5,365 nt of DNA, from positions 1-5,365 of the forward strand of contig CAKZUM010000466.1 of assembly GCA_937921525.1 (NCBI GenBank), in the 5' to 3' direction. The stretch comes from an uncultured Saprospiraceae bacterium (GTDB taxonomy: Bacteria > Bacteroidota > Bacteroidia > Chitinophagales > Saprospiraceae). The notes under the pieces are model-generated. The model was not told the origin of the DNA and did no database searches. It saw nothing but the letters and a program-made list of their open reading frames with translations. The position numbers and the translations under genes were made by a program. Each line of letters opens with the position of its first letter. The stretch's first letter is position 1. This document shows, piece by piece, positions 1-5,365 of this stretch.

Positions 1-870
1 TCTAGGAATAATTTTTTCTATCGGTACACTTAAAATACCAGTAGCACCAATTTTCTCTAATGGACGTACCACTTTCCAAAATTCATCTTCTGTCATCACG
101 GCATGTATCGCTACCCAATTCTCATCTTGCAAATTCATAATTGTTGGACTTTTCACTTTTGGTAAAATAGCAATGACCTCCTCCAACTTATTCTTTGGCG
201 CATTTAGCATGATGTATTTTCTATTCTTGGCATTTAGAACCGCATCAATTCTAAATAGTAAGTCATCTAGTATTTGCTGCTTATCCGCATCCAACTCCTT
301 ATTAGCGATCAAGACCGCCTGAGATTTCATTAAAGTCTCGACTTCTTCTAATCCATTGTTTAATAAGGTCGCTCCTGTACTAACAATATCAAAAATGCCA
401 TCTGCTAGACCAATCGTTGGTGCAATTTCAACAGACCCTCCAATCTCATGAATTTTTACTTGTACCCCCTTATCTTTCAAACACTCCTTCAAAACATTCG
501 GATAGGATGTGGCTACTTCCTTGCCATCAAACCATTTAATTCCTTCAATATCATAGGTAGGTATATCCTTTTTAGGAATCGCCAAACAAAGTCGACATTT
601 AGAAAATCCTAATTCTCTTGCAATCTTTATGTCTTTATTTTTTTCAACTACTTCATTCTCCCCTAATATACCCAAGTCCGCTATCCCATCTTGTACGTAT
701 TGTGGAATGTCATCATCTCTTAGCATCAAGACTTCCAATGGAAAATTAGCTGCTTTTACTTTTAATGTTCTTTTACTTACGGGTATTCGGATACCACACT
801 CTTTTAGTAGCGCTTTTGATTTATCACTTAAACGACCTGACTTCTGTATAGCTATTCTTAACTTATTCAT
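1..870 (-). CDS. hisG: ATP phosphoribosyltransferase (long form), 3' end cut by window edge
   Basis: HisG catalyses the first, committed step of histidine synthesis, in the cytoplasm: ATP + PRPP to phosphoribosyl-ATP. The frame reads open for 290 codons from the ATG at 870-868 and leaves the window without a stop. The N-terminus (MNKLRIAIQKSGRL) is typical of the family. The PRPP-binding segment lies at residues about 144-174 (GGSVEIAPTIGLAD, then DIVSTGATLLNNGL). Residues about 215-290, including VLPIEKIIP, match the C-terminal regulatory (HisG_C, ACT-like) domain. This is therefore the long, homohexameric, histidine-inhibited form that does not need HisZ. Long-form proteins usually end close to here, so only a few residues should be missing. 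No Shine-Dalgarno precedes the start. The gene follows a his leader peptide and attenuator, so it should be the first gene of a his operon continuing to the left. Confidence 0.97.
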   Translation of the reverse strand, partial: MNKLRIAIQKSGRLSDKSKALLKECGIRIPVSKRTLKVKAANFPLEVLMLRDDDIPQYVQDGIADLGILGENEVVEKNKDIKIARELGFSKCRLCLAIPKKDIPTYDIEGIKWFDGKEVATSYPNVLKECLKDKGVQVKIHEIGGSVEIAPTIGLADGIFDIVSTGATLLNNGLEEVETLMKSQAVLIANKELDADKQQILDDLLFRIDAVLNAKNRKYIMLNAPKNKLEEVIAILPKVKSPTIMNLQDENWVAIHAVMTEDEFWKVVRPLEKIGATGILSVPIEKIIPR

Positions 871-883
871 CAATTGATTGGTT

Positions 884-927
884 AAAAACAAAAAGCGGCT
901 TATCATTATTCCAATGATAAGCCGCTT
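884..927 (-). terminator. Intrinsic terminator of the his attenuator
   Basis: A perfect 15-bp stem (arms 913-927 and 893-907) with a 5-nt loop is followed on the minus strand by a T-rich tract (TTTTTGTTTTT, 894-884). It ends 13 nt before the hisG start, so it can only act as a conditional terminator within the leader. The proximal arm also pairs with an upstream segment (958-970), as described under the attenuator. Confidence 0.93.
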
Positions 928-1007
928 CCTGTAAATATTATGTACCTCATAAAATCACGACCATATCACCTCCGAATAGGAGTAATTGAAGTGCGATGAT
1001 GATGATT
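893..1007 (-). promoter_or_regulatory. Histidine operon transcription attenuator with alternative pairings
   Basis: Read on the minus-strand RNA, three pairings compete. Segment 1 (1007-998, AATCATCATC, spanning Asn and the His codons) pairs with segment 2 (962-953, GGTCGTGATT) at 9 of 10 positions, counting G-U pairs. An overlapping segment 2 (970-958, GGTGATATGGTCG) pairs with segment 3 (924-913, CGGCTTATCATT) over 12 bp with one bulged T and several G-U pairs. Segment 3 is also the proximal arm of the terminator. The geometry matches classical ribosome-mediated attenuation. A ribosome stalled on His codons leaves segment 2 free to form the antiterminator. A ribosome that reaches the stop (966-968) covers segment 2 and lets the terminator form. 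The pairings were found by eye and no folding energies were computed. Confidence 0.82.
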
Positions 1008-1022
1008 AATAATGAATATCAT
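966..1022 (-). CDS. hisL: his operon leader peptide, 18 residues
   Basis: A short frame from the ATG at 1022-1020 to the TGA at 968-966 encodes MIFIINHHHRTSITPIRR. Three consecutive His codons (CAT CAT CAT, 1004-996) act as the sensor of charged tRNA-His. The peptide itself probably has no function beyond controlling ribosome position. It starts about 17 nt after the expected transcription start and lies just upstream of the attenuator terminator and hisG. The last codons, CGG AGG TGA, carry a sequence exactly complementary to the 3' end of 16S rRNA (GGAGGTGAT, 973-965), which is unusual at a stop codon. It is too short for most gene finders. The His run, position and terminator make the call firm. 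Confidence 0.92.
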   Translation of the reverse strand: MIFIINHHHRTSITPIRR

Positions 1023-1045
1023 AATATTTTCTTTGTAAACTACCG

Positions 1046-1076
1046 CAAAAGTAATATTTCATTATTAACTTTGCAA
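1046..1076 (-). promoter_or_regulatory. Bacteroidota-type promoter of the his operon
   Basis: On the minus strand a TTG (1076-1074) lies 20 nt upstream of TACTTTTG (1053-1046), which matches the Bacteroidota housekeeping consensus TTTG / TAnnTTTG exactly at the -7 element and in spacing. Transcription would begin near 1040, giving a short 5' leader before the leader peptide ATG at 1022. Confidence 0.78.
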
Positions 1077-1080
1077 CAAG

Positions 1081-1396
1081 CAAACCCCGAATTCCTAGAT
1101 GCTATTCGGTAGAAATACCTCGTTTTATTACTGATTGAGCAGTAAAACATCTACTTTGGGCCTCCAAATAGATACAGTTCTAGATAAATCATATGCAATA
1201 AATGAAGAAAATCAGCCGATTAAGTACTAATCACATCAGAAAAACTCCTTTTTCTTGAACATTTCCTATGTAAAAATCGTACAGAAACCTGTCCTCTATT
1301 AGGAAAAAATTCGTCAACATAATACATAATTGATAAACACAAGAAGCTGTAAATAATAAAACAACTGCTTCCCATCGTTTTGAATAAAGTAAAACC
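1081..1396. other. Non-coding gap between divergent genes, no recognised element
   Basis: These 316 bases lie between the his promoter and the plus-strand gene at 1397. I see no convincing open frame, RNA gene or strong hairpin. One TTTTG sits at 1378-1382, 14 nt before the ATG, but it lacks the TA of the Bacteroidota -7 element and has no TTG at the right distance. The promoter for the downstream gene is therefore not identified, although it should lie in this stretch. Confidence 0.6.
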
Positions 1397-2356
1397 ATGA
1401 GAGACAACATTGCATTTTTAGAGTTGAAGTTTGGTAATATCTACGGTGGTTACGCTAACTTTTTTGCAATTAGTGATATTTCTCTGTTAATCTTTGATCC
1501 ATCTACTAATAGAATTTTTATTGAAAGTTTAGCTATCAATGCGGATGTAGATGTAGTTTGGGTCAACTCTAAGGTAAATGAATTAGGCCATACGATTGGT
1601 CGTTCTAAGCAAGTCATTAACTTAAGAACTCGCAGAAAAAAACCATTTAAAGAAGAATTTGCATTAGATGAAGATTCTTTAAACTTTGCATTCAACAGAA
1701 TTCGACCGACTCGTAGATTTATTAAGAGTTTCTTCGGGAAGAATTTTAGAAAGTATAATATCCGAAATATTGTAACTTTCGATGGCAAAAGAGATATTTT
1801 CCTTTGTGAAAAATCTGGTGTTATTTTCAGAGGAATGCGTGTTTATGATTTGCAGAAAGCCTTAAATAAAGAATTCAACTATTTATTTTCTTTAAATAAG
1901 TTAGGCGTTGCAACGAATATAAGATACGATCAAAACGATGGTAATCTAAAATCTAATAATCTAAAATATTGGATTCACCCAATCGCTGCTAGGCAATTAC
2001 GTCCTAGATCTGCTGCTTGGGATGCTGCTAGAATGTTTATGGTTTATCAAGAGTTTAATGAGCATAATGATGATTTCACTATGAAATCTGCCTTATTGGT
2101 CAATCAAATTCAGGCGATGAAAGATGCAGAAGCAGAAGAAGCGGCTGCACAAGCGGCCCTAGCACCTCCTTCGGAAGAAGCAACACCTCCCGCAAAGGAA
2201 GAAACTGCACCTCCCGTAGGAACAGATGATGCTGTTGCCCCTGCTACAGAAGAAGCAGTTGCAGAGGCTGCCGCAGCAGATGCAGAAGCTGCTGCCGAAA
2301 AAGTTTTAACAGAAACTGCTACTACAGAAACGACAGAAGATAAATCTGGTGAGTAA
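1397..2356 (+). CDS. Uncharacterised protein, possible degenerate DEDDh-exonuclease-like domain with an Ala/Glu/Pro-rich tail
   Basis: I do not recognise this 319-residue protein by name. Residues about 5-220 have the layout of a DEDDh 3'-5' exonuclease of the KapD/Eri1 type. There is an N-terminal strand (IAFLELKFG, 5-13), then IVTFDGKRDIFL (125-136) resembling Exo II with Asp133, then VYDLQKAL (149-156) like the conserved Asp-Leu strand, then RSAAWDAAR (204-212) resembling Exo III with Asp209. The Exo I DxE is not intact and the Exo III His appears to be Arg, so activity may be lost. The basic stretch at 77-83 (LRTRRKK) could bind nucleic acid. From about residue 242 the protein becomes a low-complexity, acidic Ala/Glu/Pro/Thr tail, probably disordered. 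There is no signal peptide or membrane segment, which suggests a cytoplasmic protein. The ATG lacks a Shine-Dalgarno. It is a single gene ending in a terminator. The CDS is secure, but the fold is an inference. Confidence 0.85.
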   Translation: MRDNIAFLELKFGNIYGGYANFFAISDISLLIFDPSTNRIFIESLAINADVDVVWVNSKVNELGHTIGRSKQVINLRTRRKKPFKEEFALDEDSLNFAFNRIRPTRRFIKSFFGKNFRKYNIRNIVTFDGKRDIFLCEKSGVIFRGMRVYDLQKALNKEFNYLFSLNKLGVATNIRYDQNDGNLKSNNLKYWIHPIAARQLRPRSAAWDAARMFMVYQEFNEHNDDFTMKSALLVNQIQAMKDAEAEEAAAQAALAPPSEEATPPAKEETAPPVGTDDAVAPATEEAVAEAAAADAEAAAEKVLTETATTETTEDKSGE

Positions 2357-2382
2357 TTAGTAAGTATTTCTTATAAATATAT

Positions 2383-2420
2383 AAAAGGCCTTACATGTAT
2401 CGTACATGTAAGGCTTTTTT
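2383..2420. terminator. Bidirectional terminator between convergent genes
   Basis: A perfect 12-bp stem (2388-2399 with 2403-2414) has a TCG loop, with an A-run on the left (2383-2386) and six T on the right (2415-2420). It can therefore end transcripts from both sides: the plus-strand gene stopping at 2356 and the minus-strand channel gene stopping at 2433. Confidence 0.92.
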
Positions 2421-2432
2421 AGTTTGTGCTTT

Positions 2433-3770
2433 TTATTGATCTGTAGACTGATTGCGCATCCACACATCTCTTTGCGGAAACGGAATCTCAATATCATGCT
2501 CTCGAAACAAACGATCTATTTCAAAACGAACATCACTTTTCACATCATTGATCCCTCTTAGATCTCTAGAGTAAAACATAACTTCAAAGTCTAAAGAGGA
2601 ATCTCCAAAATTGGAGAATCGAACAGATGGTGCTGGTCTTTTTAATACTTTAGGTTGGACGATGGCTTGCAGTAATAGTTTCTTGACTAGAGCGGTATCC
2701 GAGCCATAAGCAACTCCTACACTTATACTAAACCGAACTTTAGAATCATAATGATTCCAGTTCACAATATTATCCATTACCAATTTGGAATTGGGAATAA
2801 TATGCGTCACACTATCTCTTGCCTCTATTAGTGAAGTTCTTAATCCAATCGTTTTGACCGTTCCTACGATACCATTGATTTCTACCACATCTCCTACCTC
2901 TACGGTTCGTTCAAATAAGAGTAAAATACCAGAAAAGAGGTCATTAAAAGTTTGTTGTAATCCTAGTCCGACACCTACTAATAATGCGGCAATACCCCCC
3001 CACAATACCGTCATCTGAATGCCCATATTGTCTAAAGCCATGACAAAGGCAATAATATAAACGATATAAGAAATTATCTGATTAATGGCATATTGAGAGC
3101 CGATATCTACTTGTCTATTCGTATAATATGATCTAAGGAATACTTGGGTCAAACCCCATACAATTAGTCTTGCGATTAATAAGATTAAAATACCTGTGAA
3201 GATGCTAGATATTCTAAAATAATAATCGGCCCCACCAGCTTGAAAGGTAAATAGCTCGTAATCAATTTGGAAGTTCTTTAATATCAGTATTATAGCGAAG
3301 TTGTAAATCGCATACTTTAAAGTCTGCGTGGCTTTACGTTCTGGTCTTGCTTGAAAGCGATCCTTCGTTGTATTTTCCTCCTCTTGGTCTATATCTTTAT
3401 AAAAACTTGTAAATATTCTACTAAAAAGATAATCGGCTAACCTAGCTATTTGAATAATTAAAACAGTAAATAAAGTATTGACCACATTTAAGGTAGAGGA
3501 CTCATCTGGCACGCCTATATTTAGGCCTAAAACCACTACTGCTATTATCAAAGTGAGTAGAAAAAATAATAGCCGAACAATATTCCGTAGTTTTTTGCTA
3601 TCTACTTCTGTTATTGTTCCTCTTTTATAAAAGAATGTAAGTAGTCTCTTACCTACAATATAATAAAGAATCAACATAGCTCCGATCACTAATTGCAAGA
3701 CAATTAAGTTCTCTTTGCTGATGCGATTAGTTGCAAATTGGTCTAGTATTGATTGTAATATTTCGTTCAT
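2433..3770 (-). CDS. MscS-family small-conductance mechanosensitive ion channel
   Basis: This 445-residue inner-membrane protein should open under membrane tension to release solutes during hypo-osmotic shock. Hydrophobic segments lie at about 21-40, 63-85, 95-115, 150-166 (weaker), 187-208 and 230-250. They are followed by the pore helix at about 255-287 (ALLVGVGLGLQQTFNDLFSG), whose Gly/Ala-rich spacing is the MscS TM3 signature. The beta domain follows (VEVGDVVEINGIVGTVKTIG, about 290-309, then HIIPNSKL at 323-330). The cytoplasmic alpha/beta domain ends with EIPFPQRDVWM (428-438), the usual MscS C-terminus. The protein is longer than E. coli MscS (286 residues) because of extra N-terminal membrane helices and a charged loop at about 125-148. 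The ATG at 3770-3768 follows a G-rich stretch (GGGGAA), perhaps a weak ribosome site. The gene is monocistronic here, divergent from the trans-sulfuration gene, and has a REPIN-like element upstream. Confidence 0.96.
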   Translation of the reverse strand: MNEILQSILDQFATNRISKENLIVLQLVIGAMLILYYIVGKRLLTFFYKRGTITEVDSKKLRNIVRLLFFLLTLIIAVVVLGLNIGVPDESSTLNVVNTLFTVLIIQIARLADYLFSRIFTSFYKDIDQEEENTTKDRFQARPERKATQTLKYAIYNFAIILILKNFQIDYELFTFQAGGADYYFRISSIFTGILILLIARLIVWGLTQVFLRSYYTNRQVDIGSQYAINQIISYIVYIIAFVMALDNMGIQMTVLWGGIAALLVGVGLGLQQTFNDLFSGILLLFERTVEVGDVVEINGIVGTVKTIGLRTSLIEARDSVTHIIPNSKLVMDNIVNWNHYDSKVRFSISVGVAYGSDTALVKKLLLQAIVQPKVLKRPAPSVRFSNFGDSSLDFEVMFYSRDLRGINDVKSDVRFEIDRLFREHDIEIPFPQRDVWMRNQSTDQ

Positions 3771-3803
3771 TTCCCCAAATACTTAATAAGTTTTCGGATT
3801 TTC

Positions 3804-3921
3804 TGACAAATCTCGTGATTGTAGCGGATCGTCGAAGTTTGTAACTTCGATGCAGTAGGATTATCATATAGCATCGAGGTTACAAACCTCGACGATCCAA
3901 AGTTTCTCAATAGATTTGTCA
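3804..3921. repeat. REPIN-like inverted repeat element (two REP-type palindromes)
   Basis: Two 28-nt arms (3826-3853 and 3871-3898) are inverted copies with only two mismatches, around a 17-nt spacer. Each arm is itself a small palindrome: TCGAAGTT-TGT-AACTTCGA on the left and TCGAGGTT-ACA-AACCTCGA on the right. Both differences become G-U pairs if the minus strand is transcribed. A further 10-nt perfect inverted repeat lies outside (TGACAAATCT, 3804-3813; AGATTTGTCA, 3912-3921), giving a 118-bp symmetric unit. A doublet of REP palindromes in opposite orientation is the definition of a REPIN, a non-autonomous element mobilised by RAYT (Y1-type) transposases. No transposase is present in this window. 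It sits between two divergent genes, upstream of both. Confidence 0.75.
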
Positions 3922-3947
3922 AAGAACCATTTTTCTTTTAATCTTAA

Positions 3948-3979
3948 TTGAATATCTTGTTAACTTACAAATAAATTTT
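3948..3979 (+). promoter_or_regulatory. Candidate promoter of the trans-sulfuration gene
   Basis: A TTG (3948-3950) lies 21 nt ahead of TAAATTTT (3972-3979), which matches 7 of 8 positions of the Bacteroidota TAnnTTTG element. The start of transcription would be only a few bases before the ATG at 3993, giving a very short leader. The sequence is AT-rich, so a chance match is possible. Confidence 0.4.
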
Positions 3980-3992
3980 AAAGCCAACTCAA

Positions 3993-5129
3993 ATGCCAAA
4001 GTTACTTAAATTTCAAACGCTTGCGATACAAAGCACGCATACCAAAGATAAAACAAATGGTGCAGTAAGCATGCCTATCACTTTATCTACCACCTTTGAT
4101 AGAGAGGCAGATGGCACTTACAAAAGTGGCTATGTTTATTCTCGTATAGATAATCCTAACCGACAATTATTAGAAAAAAGTATTGCCACCTTGGAAAAAG
4201 GTAAAATAGGTATTGCTTTTTCTTCGGGTATGGCCGCTATTACGGCTTTGTTTCAAACATTACAACCGGGAGATCAGCTCTTACTTCCTCACGATGTGTA
4301 CTATACCGCTAGTGCGATGGCTACAGAGGTATTCGGAGCCAAGGGCATTGAAGTCGCACATGTAGTCATGTCTGATTTAAAGGCCGTAAAAAAAGCGATT
4401 AAAAAAAATACGGCTTTAGTTTGGTTAGAAACCCCTTCTAATCCATTACTAAATGTAAGTGATATTAAAGCAATTGCAAAATTAGCACATAAGGTAGGGG
4501 CACTTTGCGCCGTGGATAATACCTGGCCTAGTCCCGTATTACAGCAACCATTATCTTGTGGAGCGGATATTGTCATGCACTCAACTACTAAATACTTTGG
4601 TGGACATAGTGATGTTTTGGGAGGCTGTCTAATATTGAAAAAGAATAATAAATTAGCGAAGGAGTTAAAACATATTCAGAAATTAACAGGAGCGGTTCCT
4701 TCTCCCTTTGAATGTTGGTTAATTACCAGAGGGATTAAAACATTGCATCTTCGAGTACAGCAACAAACTAAAAATGCTAAGAAACTAGCAAAGTATCTGG
4801 AGAAACATCCTAAAATTGAGGCTGTCAATTACCCTGGATTAAAATCTCATCCACACCATAAGGTAGCAAAAAAACAAATGTCTGGCTTTGGTGCGATGCT
4901 CTCTGTACAGGTTAAAGGTTCTGCAAAAAAGGCGATGCAGCTAACAGGAAAATTAAATCTATTTACAACAGCCACTAGCCTTGGTGGCGTAGAAAGTTTA
5001 GTAGAACATCGAAAATCTATAGAAGGGCCTAATAGCCCAACTCCTGATAATTTACTACGTATTTCTGTTGGTTTAGAACATATTGATGATTTGATTGCGG
5101 ATTGGGAGCAGGCGTTGAGTGAATGGTGA
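3993..5129 (+). CDS. PLP-dependent trans-sulfuration enzyme (cystathionine gamma-synthase / gamma-lyase family)
   Basis: This 378-residue cytoplasmic enzyme of the Cys/Met metabolism PLP family interconverts homocysteine and cysteine through cystathionine, or makes cystathionine from an activated homoserine. Visible landmarks are YSRIDNPNR (49-57), whose Tyr50 and Arg51 would bind PLP phosphate across the dimer; the SSGM glycine loop (78-80); AVDNTW (173-178), with Asp175 facing the pyridine nitrogen; HSTTKYFGGHSDVLGG (196-211), with Lys200 as the Schiff-base lysine; SLGGVESLVEHR (329-340); and LLRISVGLE (354-362), with Arg356 binding the substrate carboxylate. The length is normal. Sequence by eye does not separate gamma-synthase, gamma-lyase and beta-lyase, so no symbol is given. 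The last codons GAA TGG TGA lie in the first unit of a heptamer repeat array, so the C-terminus may have been set by repeat expansion. No Shine-Dalgarno is seen. Confidence 0.95.
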   Translation: MPKLLKFQTLAIQSTHTKDKTNGAVSMPITLSTTFDREADGTYKSGYVYSRIDNPNRQLLEKSIATLEKGKIGIAFSSGMAAITALFQTLQPGDQLLLPHDVYYTASAMATEVFGAKGIEVAHVVMSDLKAVKKAIKKNTALVWLETPSNPLLNVSDIKAIAKLAHKVGALCAVDNTWPSPVLQQPLSCGADIVMHSTTKYFGGHSDVLGGCLILKKNNKLAKELKHIQKLTGAVPSPFECWLITRGIKTLHLRVQQQTKNAKKLAKYLEKHPKIEAVNYPGLKSHPHHKVAKKQMSGFGAMLSVQVKGSAKKAMQLTGKLNLFTTATSLGGVESLVEHRKSIEGPNSPTPDNLLRISVGLEHIDDLIADWEQALSEW

Positions 5130-5251
5130 ATGGTGAATGGTAAATGGTAAATGGTGAATGGTAAATCACTAAATGTTGACTACGAAATGCGTCAACATCT
5201 AGTAATATTTACCATTTATCATTTACCATTGACCATTTACATTTTACCATT
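5121..5251. repeat. Heptamer tandem repeats in inverted arrangement (large imperfect cruciform)
   Basis: The left half holds six head-to-tail 7-bp units of the form (G/A)AATGGT from 5121 to 5162, plus a partial unit to 5166. The right half (5207-5251) holds the reverse complement in the same period: ATTTACC, ATTTATC, ATTTACC, ATTGACC, then two units with an indel. The halves surround a central hairpin, so the whole can fold into one long imperfect stem. The array begins inside the upstream coding sequence and ends 10 nt before the next start codon, filling the intergenic space. Similar short-period repeats are known from several bacterial groups as STRR-type arrays. That this is one of them is an inference. 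Confidence 0.9.
5173..5198. repeat. Central hairpin of the heptamer cruciform
   Basis: ATGTTGAC (5173-5180) and GTCAACAT (5191-5198) form a perfect 8-bp stem with a 10-nt loop. Beyond one mismatch, ACTA (5168-5171) pairs with TAGT (5200-5203), and then GGTAAAT pairs with ATTTACC of the flanking arrays. No T-run follows directly on the plus strand, so it is not a classical intrinsic terminator, although the long stem could still slow or end transcription. Confidence 0.8.
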
Positions 5252-5261
5252 AAAAAAAAAT

Positions 5262-5365
5262 ATGGATCCTAAAGAAATACTCTCCGTCTCACTAATTTTA
5301 TTTTCAGTTATTGATATTCCTGGTTCTATTCCTGTCGTCATTAGTATGAAGGAACAAGGAAAGAT
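5262..5365 (+). CDS. MarC-family (UPF0056) integral membrane protein, 3' end cut by window edge
   Basis: The frame from the ATG at 5262 is open for 34 codons to the window edge. It starts MDPKEILSVSLILFSVIDIP and continues GSIPVVISMKEQGK. The hydrophobic first helix with VIDxxGSIPVxIS is the N-terminal signature of MarC proteins, six-helix inner-membrane proteins. The family name comes from the E. coli mar locus, but a role in antibiotic resistance was not supported and the function is unsettled. The start is preceded by nine A and no Shine-Dalgarno. The gene follows the heptamer array on the same strand as the trans-sulfuration gene. I find no good promoter between them, so read-through from upstream is possible. 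Confidence 0.82.
   Translation, partial: MDPKEILSVSLILFSVIDIPGSIPVVISMKEQGK

Noticed and set aside
629..877. 82-codon open frame on the plus strand
   Set aside because: It lies opposite hisG, whose minus-strand frame is unmistakable across the same bases. The translation resembles no protein.
1375..1382. -7 element (TCGTTTTG) for the gene at 1397
   Set aside because: It lacks the TA of the Bacteroidota consensus and has no TTG about 20 nt upstream.
1450..1788. 112-codon open frame on the minus strand
   Set aside because: It is antisense to the 1397-2356 gene, with no promoter or family resemblance.
2785..3018. 77-codon open frame on the plus strand
   Set aside because: It is antisense to the most conserved part (pore and beta domain) of the MscS-family gene.
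4301..4576. 91-codon open frame on the minus strand
   Set aside because: It is antisense to the PLP-binding region of the trans-sulfuration gene.
5238..5245. -7 element (TACATTTT) for the MarC-like gene
   Set aside because: It lies within the repeat array and no TTG sits at the needed distance. The match is likely a by-product of the heptamer sequence.
5121..5251. CRISPR array
   Set aside because: The repeats are 7 bp, head to tail without spacers, and occur in inverted arms. No cas genes are seen.
5121..5251. Classical intrinsic terminator after the trans-sulfuration gene
   Set aside because: The stem is long but AT-rich and imperfect. Its 3' side is followed by A residues rather than T on the plus strand.

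Overview
This 5.4-kb, AT-rich window looks like chromosome of a member of the Bacteroidota. The evidence is a TTG / TAnnTTTG-type promoter with 20-nt spacing ahead of the his leader, start codons mostly without Shine-Dalgarno sequences, and the character of the proteins. A Saprospiria-like lineage would fit, but that is only a guess. The window is mostly ordinary housekeeping sequence. Its most informative parts lie between the genes.

Layout from left to right. (1) Positions 1-1076, minus strand, hold the head of a histidine biosynthesis operon. It runs from a promoter (1046-1076) through an 18-residue leader peptide with three consecutive His codons (966-1022), an attenuator with alternative pairings and an intrinsic terminator (884-1007), to hisG (1-870, running off the left edge). 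(2) Positions 1081-1396 are non-coding, with nothing recognisable. (3) Positions 1397-2356, plus strand, encode an unrecognised protein. It may have a degenerate DEDDh-exonuclease-like fold and ends in a long Ala/Glu/Pro-rich tail. (4) A bidirectional terminator (2383-2420) separates it from the convergent gene. (5) Positions 2433-3770, minus strand, encode an MscS-family mechanosensitive channel. (6) The divergent intergenic region 3771-3992 carries a REPIN-like element, which is two small palindromes in inverted orientation inside a 118-bp imperfect inverted repeat. It also holds a candidate promoter for the next gene. (7) Positions 3993-5129, plus strand, encode a PLP-dependent trans-sulfuration enzyme (cystathionine gamma-synthase/lyase family). 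(8) Positions 5121-5251 carry a heptamer tandem repeat (RAATGGT-type) followed by its inverted copy around a central hairpin. The array starts inside the coding sequence and supplies its last two codons and the stop. (9) Positions 5262-5365, plus strand, are the start of a MarC-family membrane protein that runs off the right edge.

The five main genes are on alternating strands and show no common pathway, although hisG and the trans-sulfuration enzyme both belong to amino-acid metabolism. I see no defence system, phage, CRISPR array or transposase gene. The strongest regulatory story is the his attenuator. Both antagonistic RNA pairings can be read from the sequence, and a perfect 9-nt anti-SD complement overlaps the leader stop codon and the switching segment. 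The strongest genome-dynamics signals are the REPIN-like element and the heptamer cruciform.
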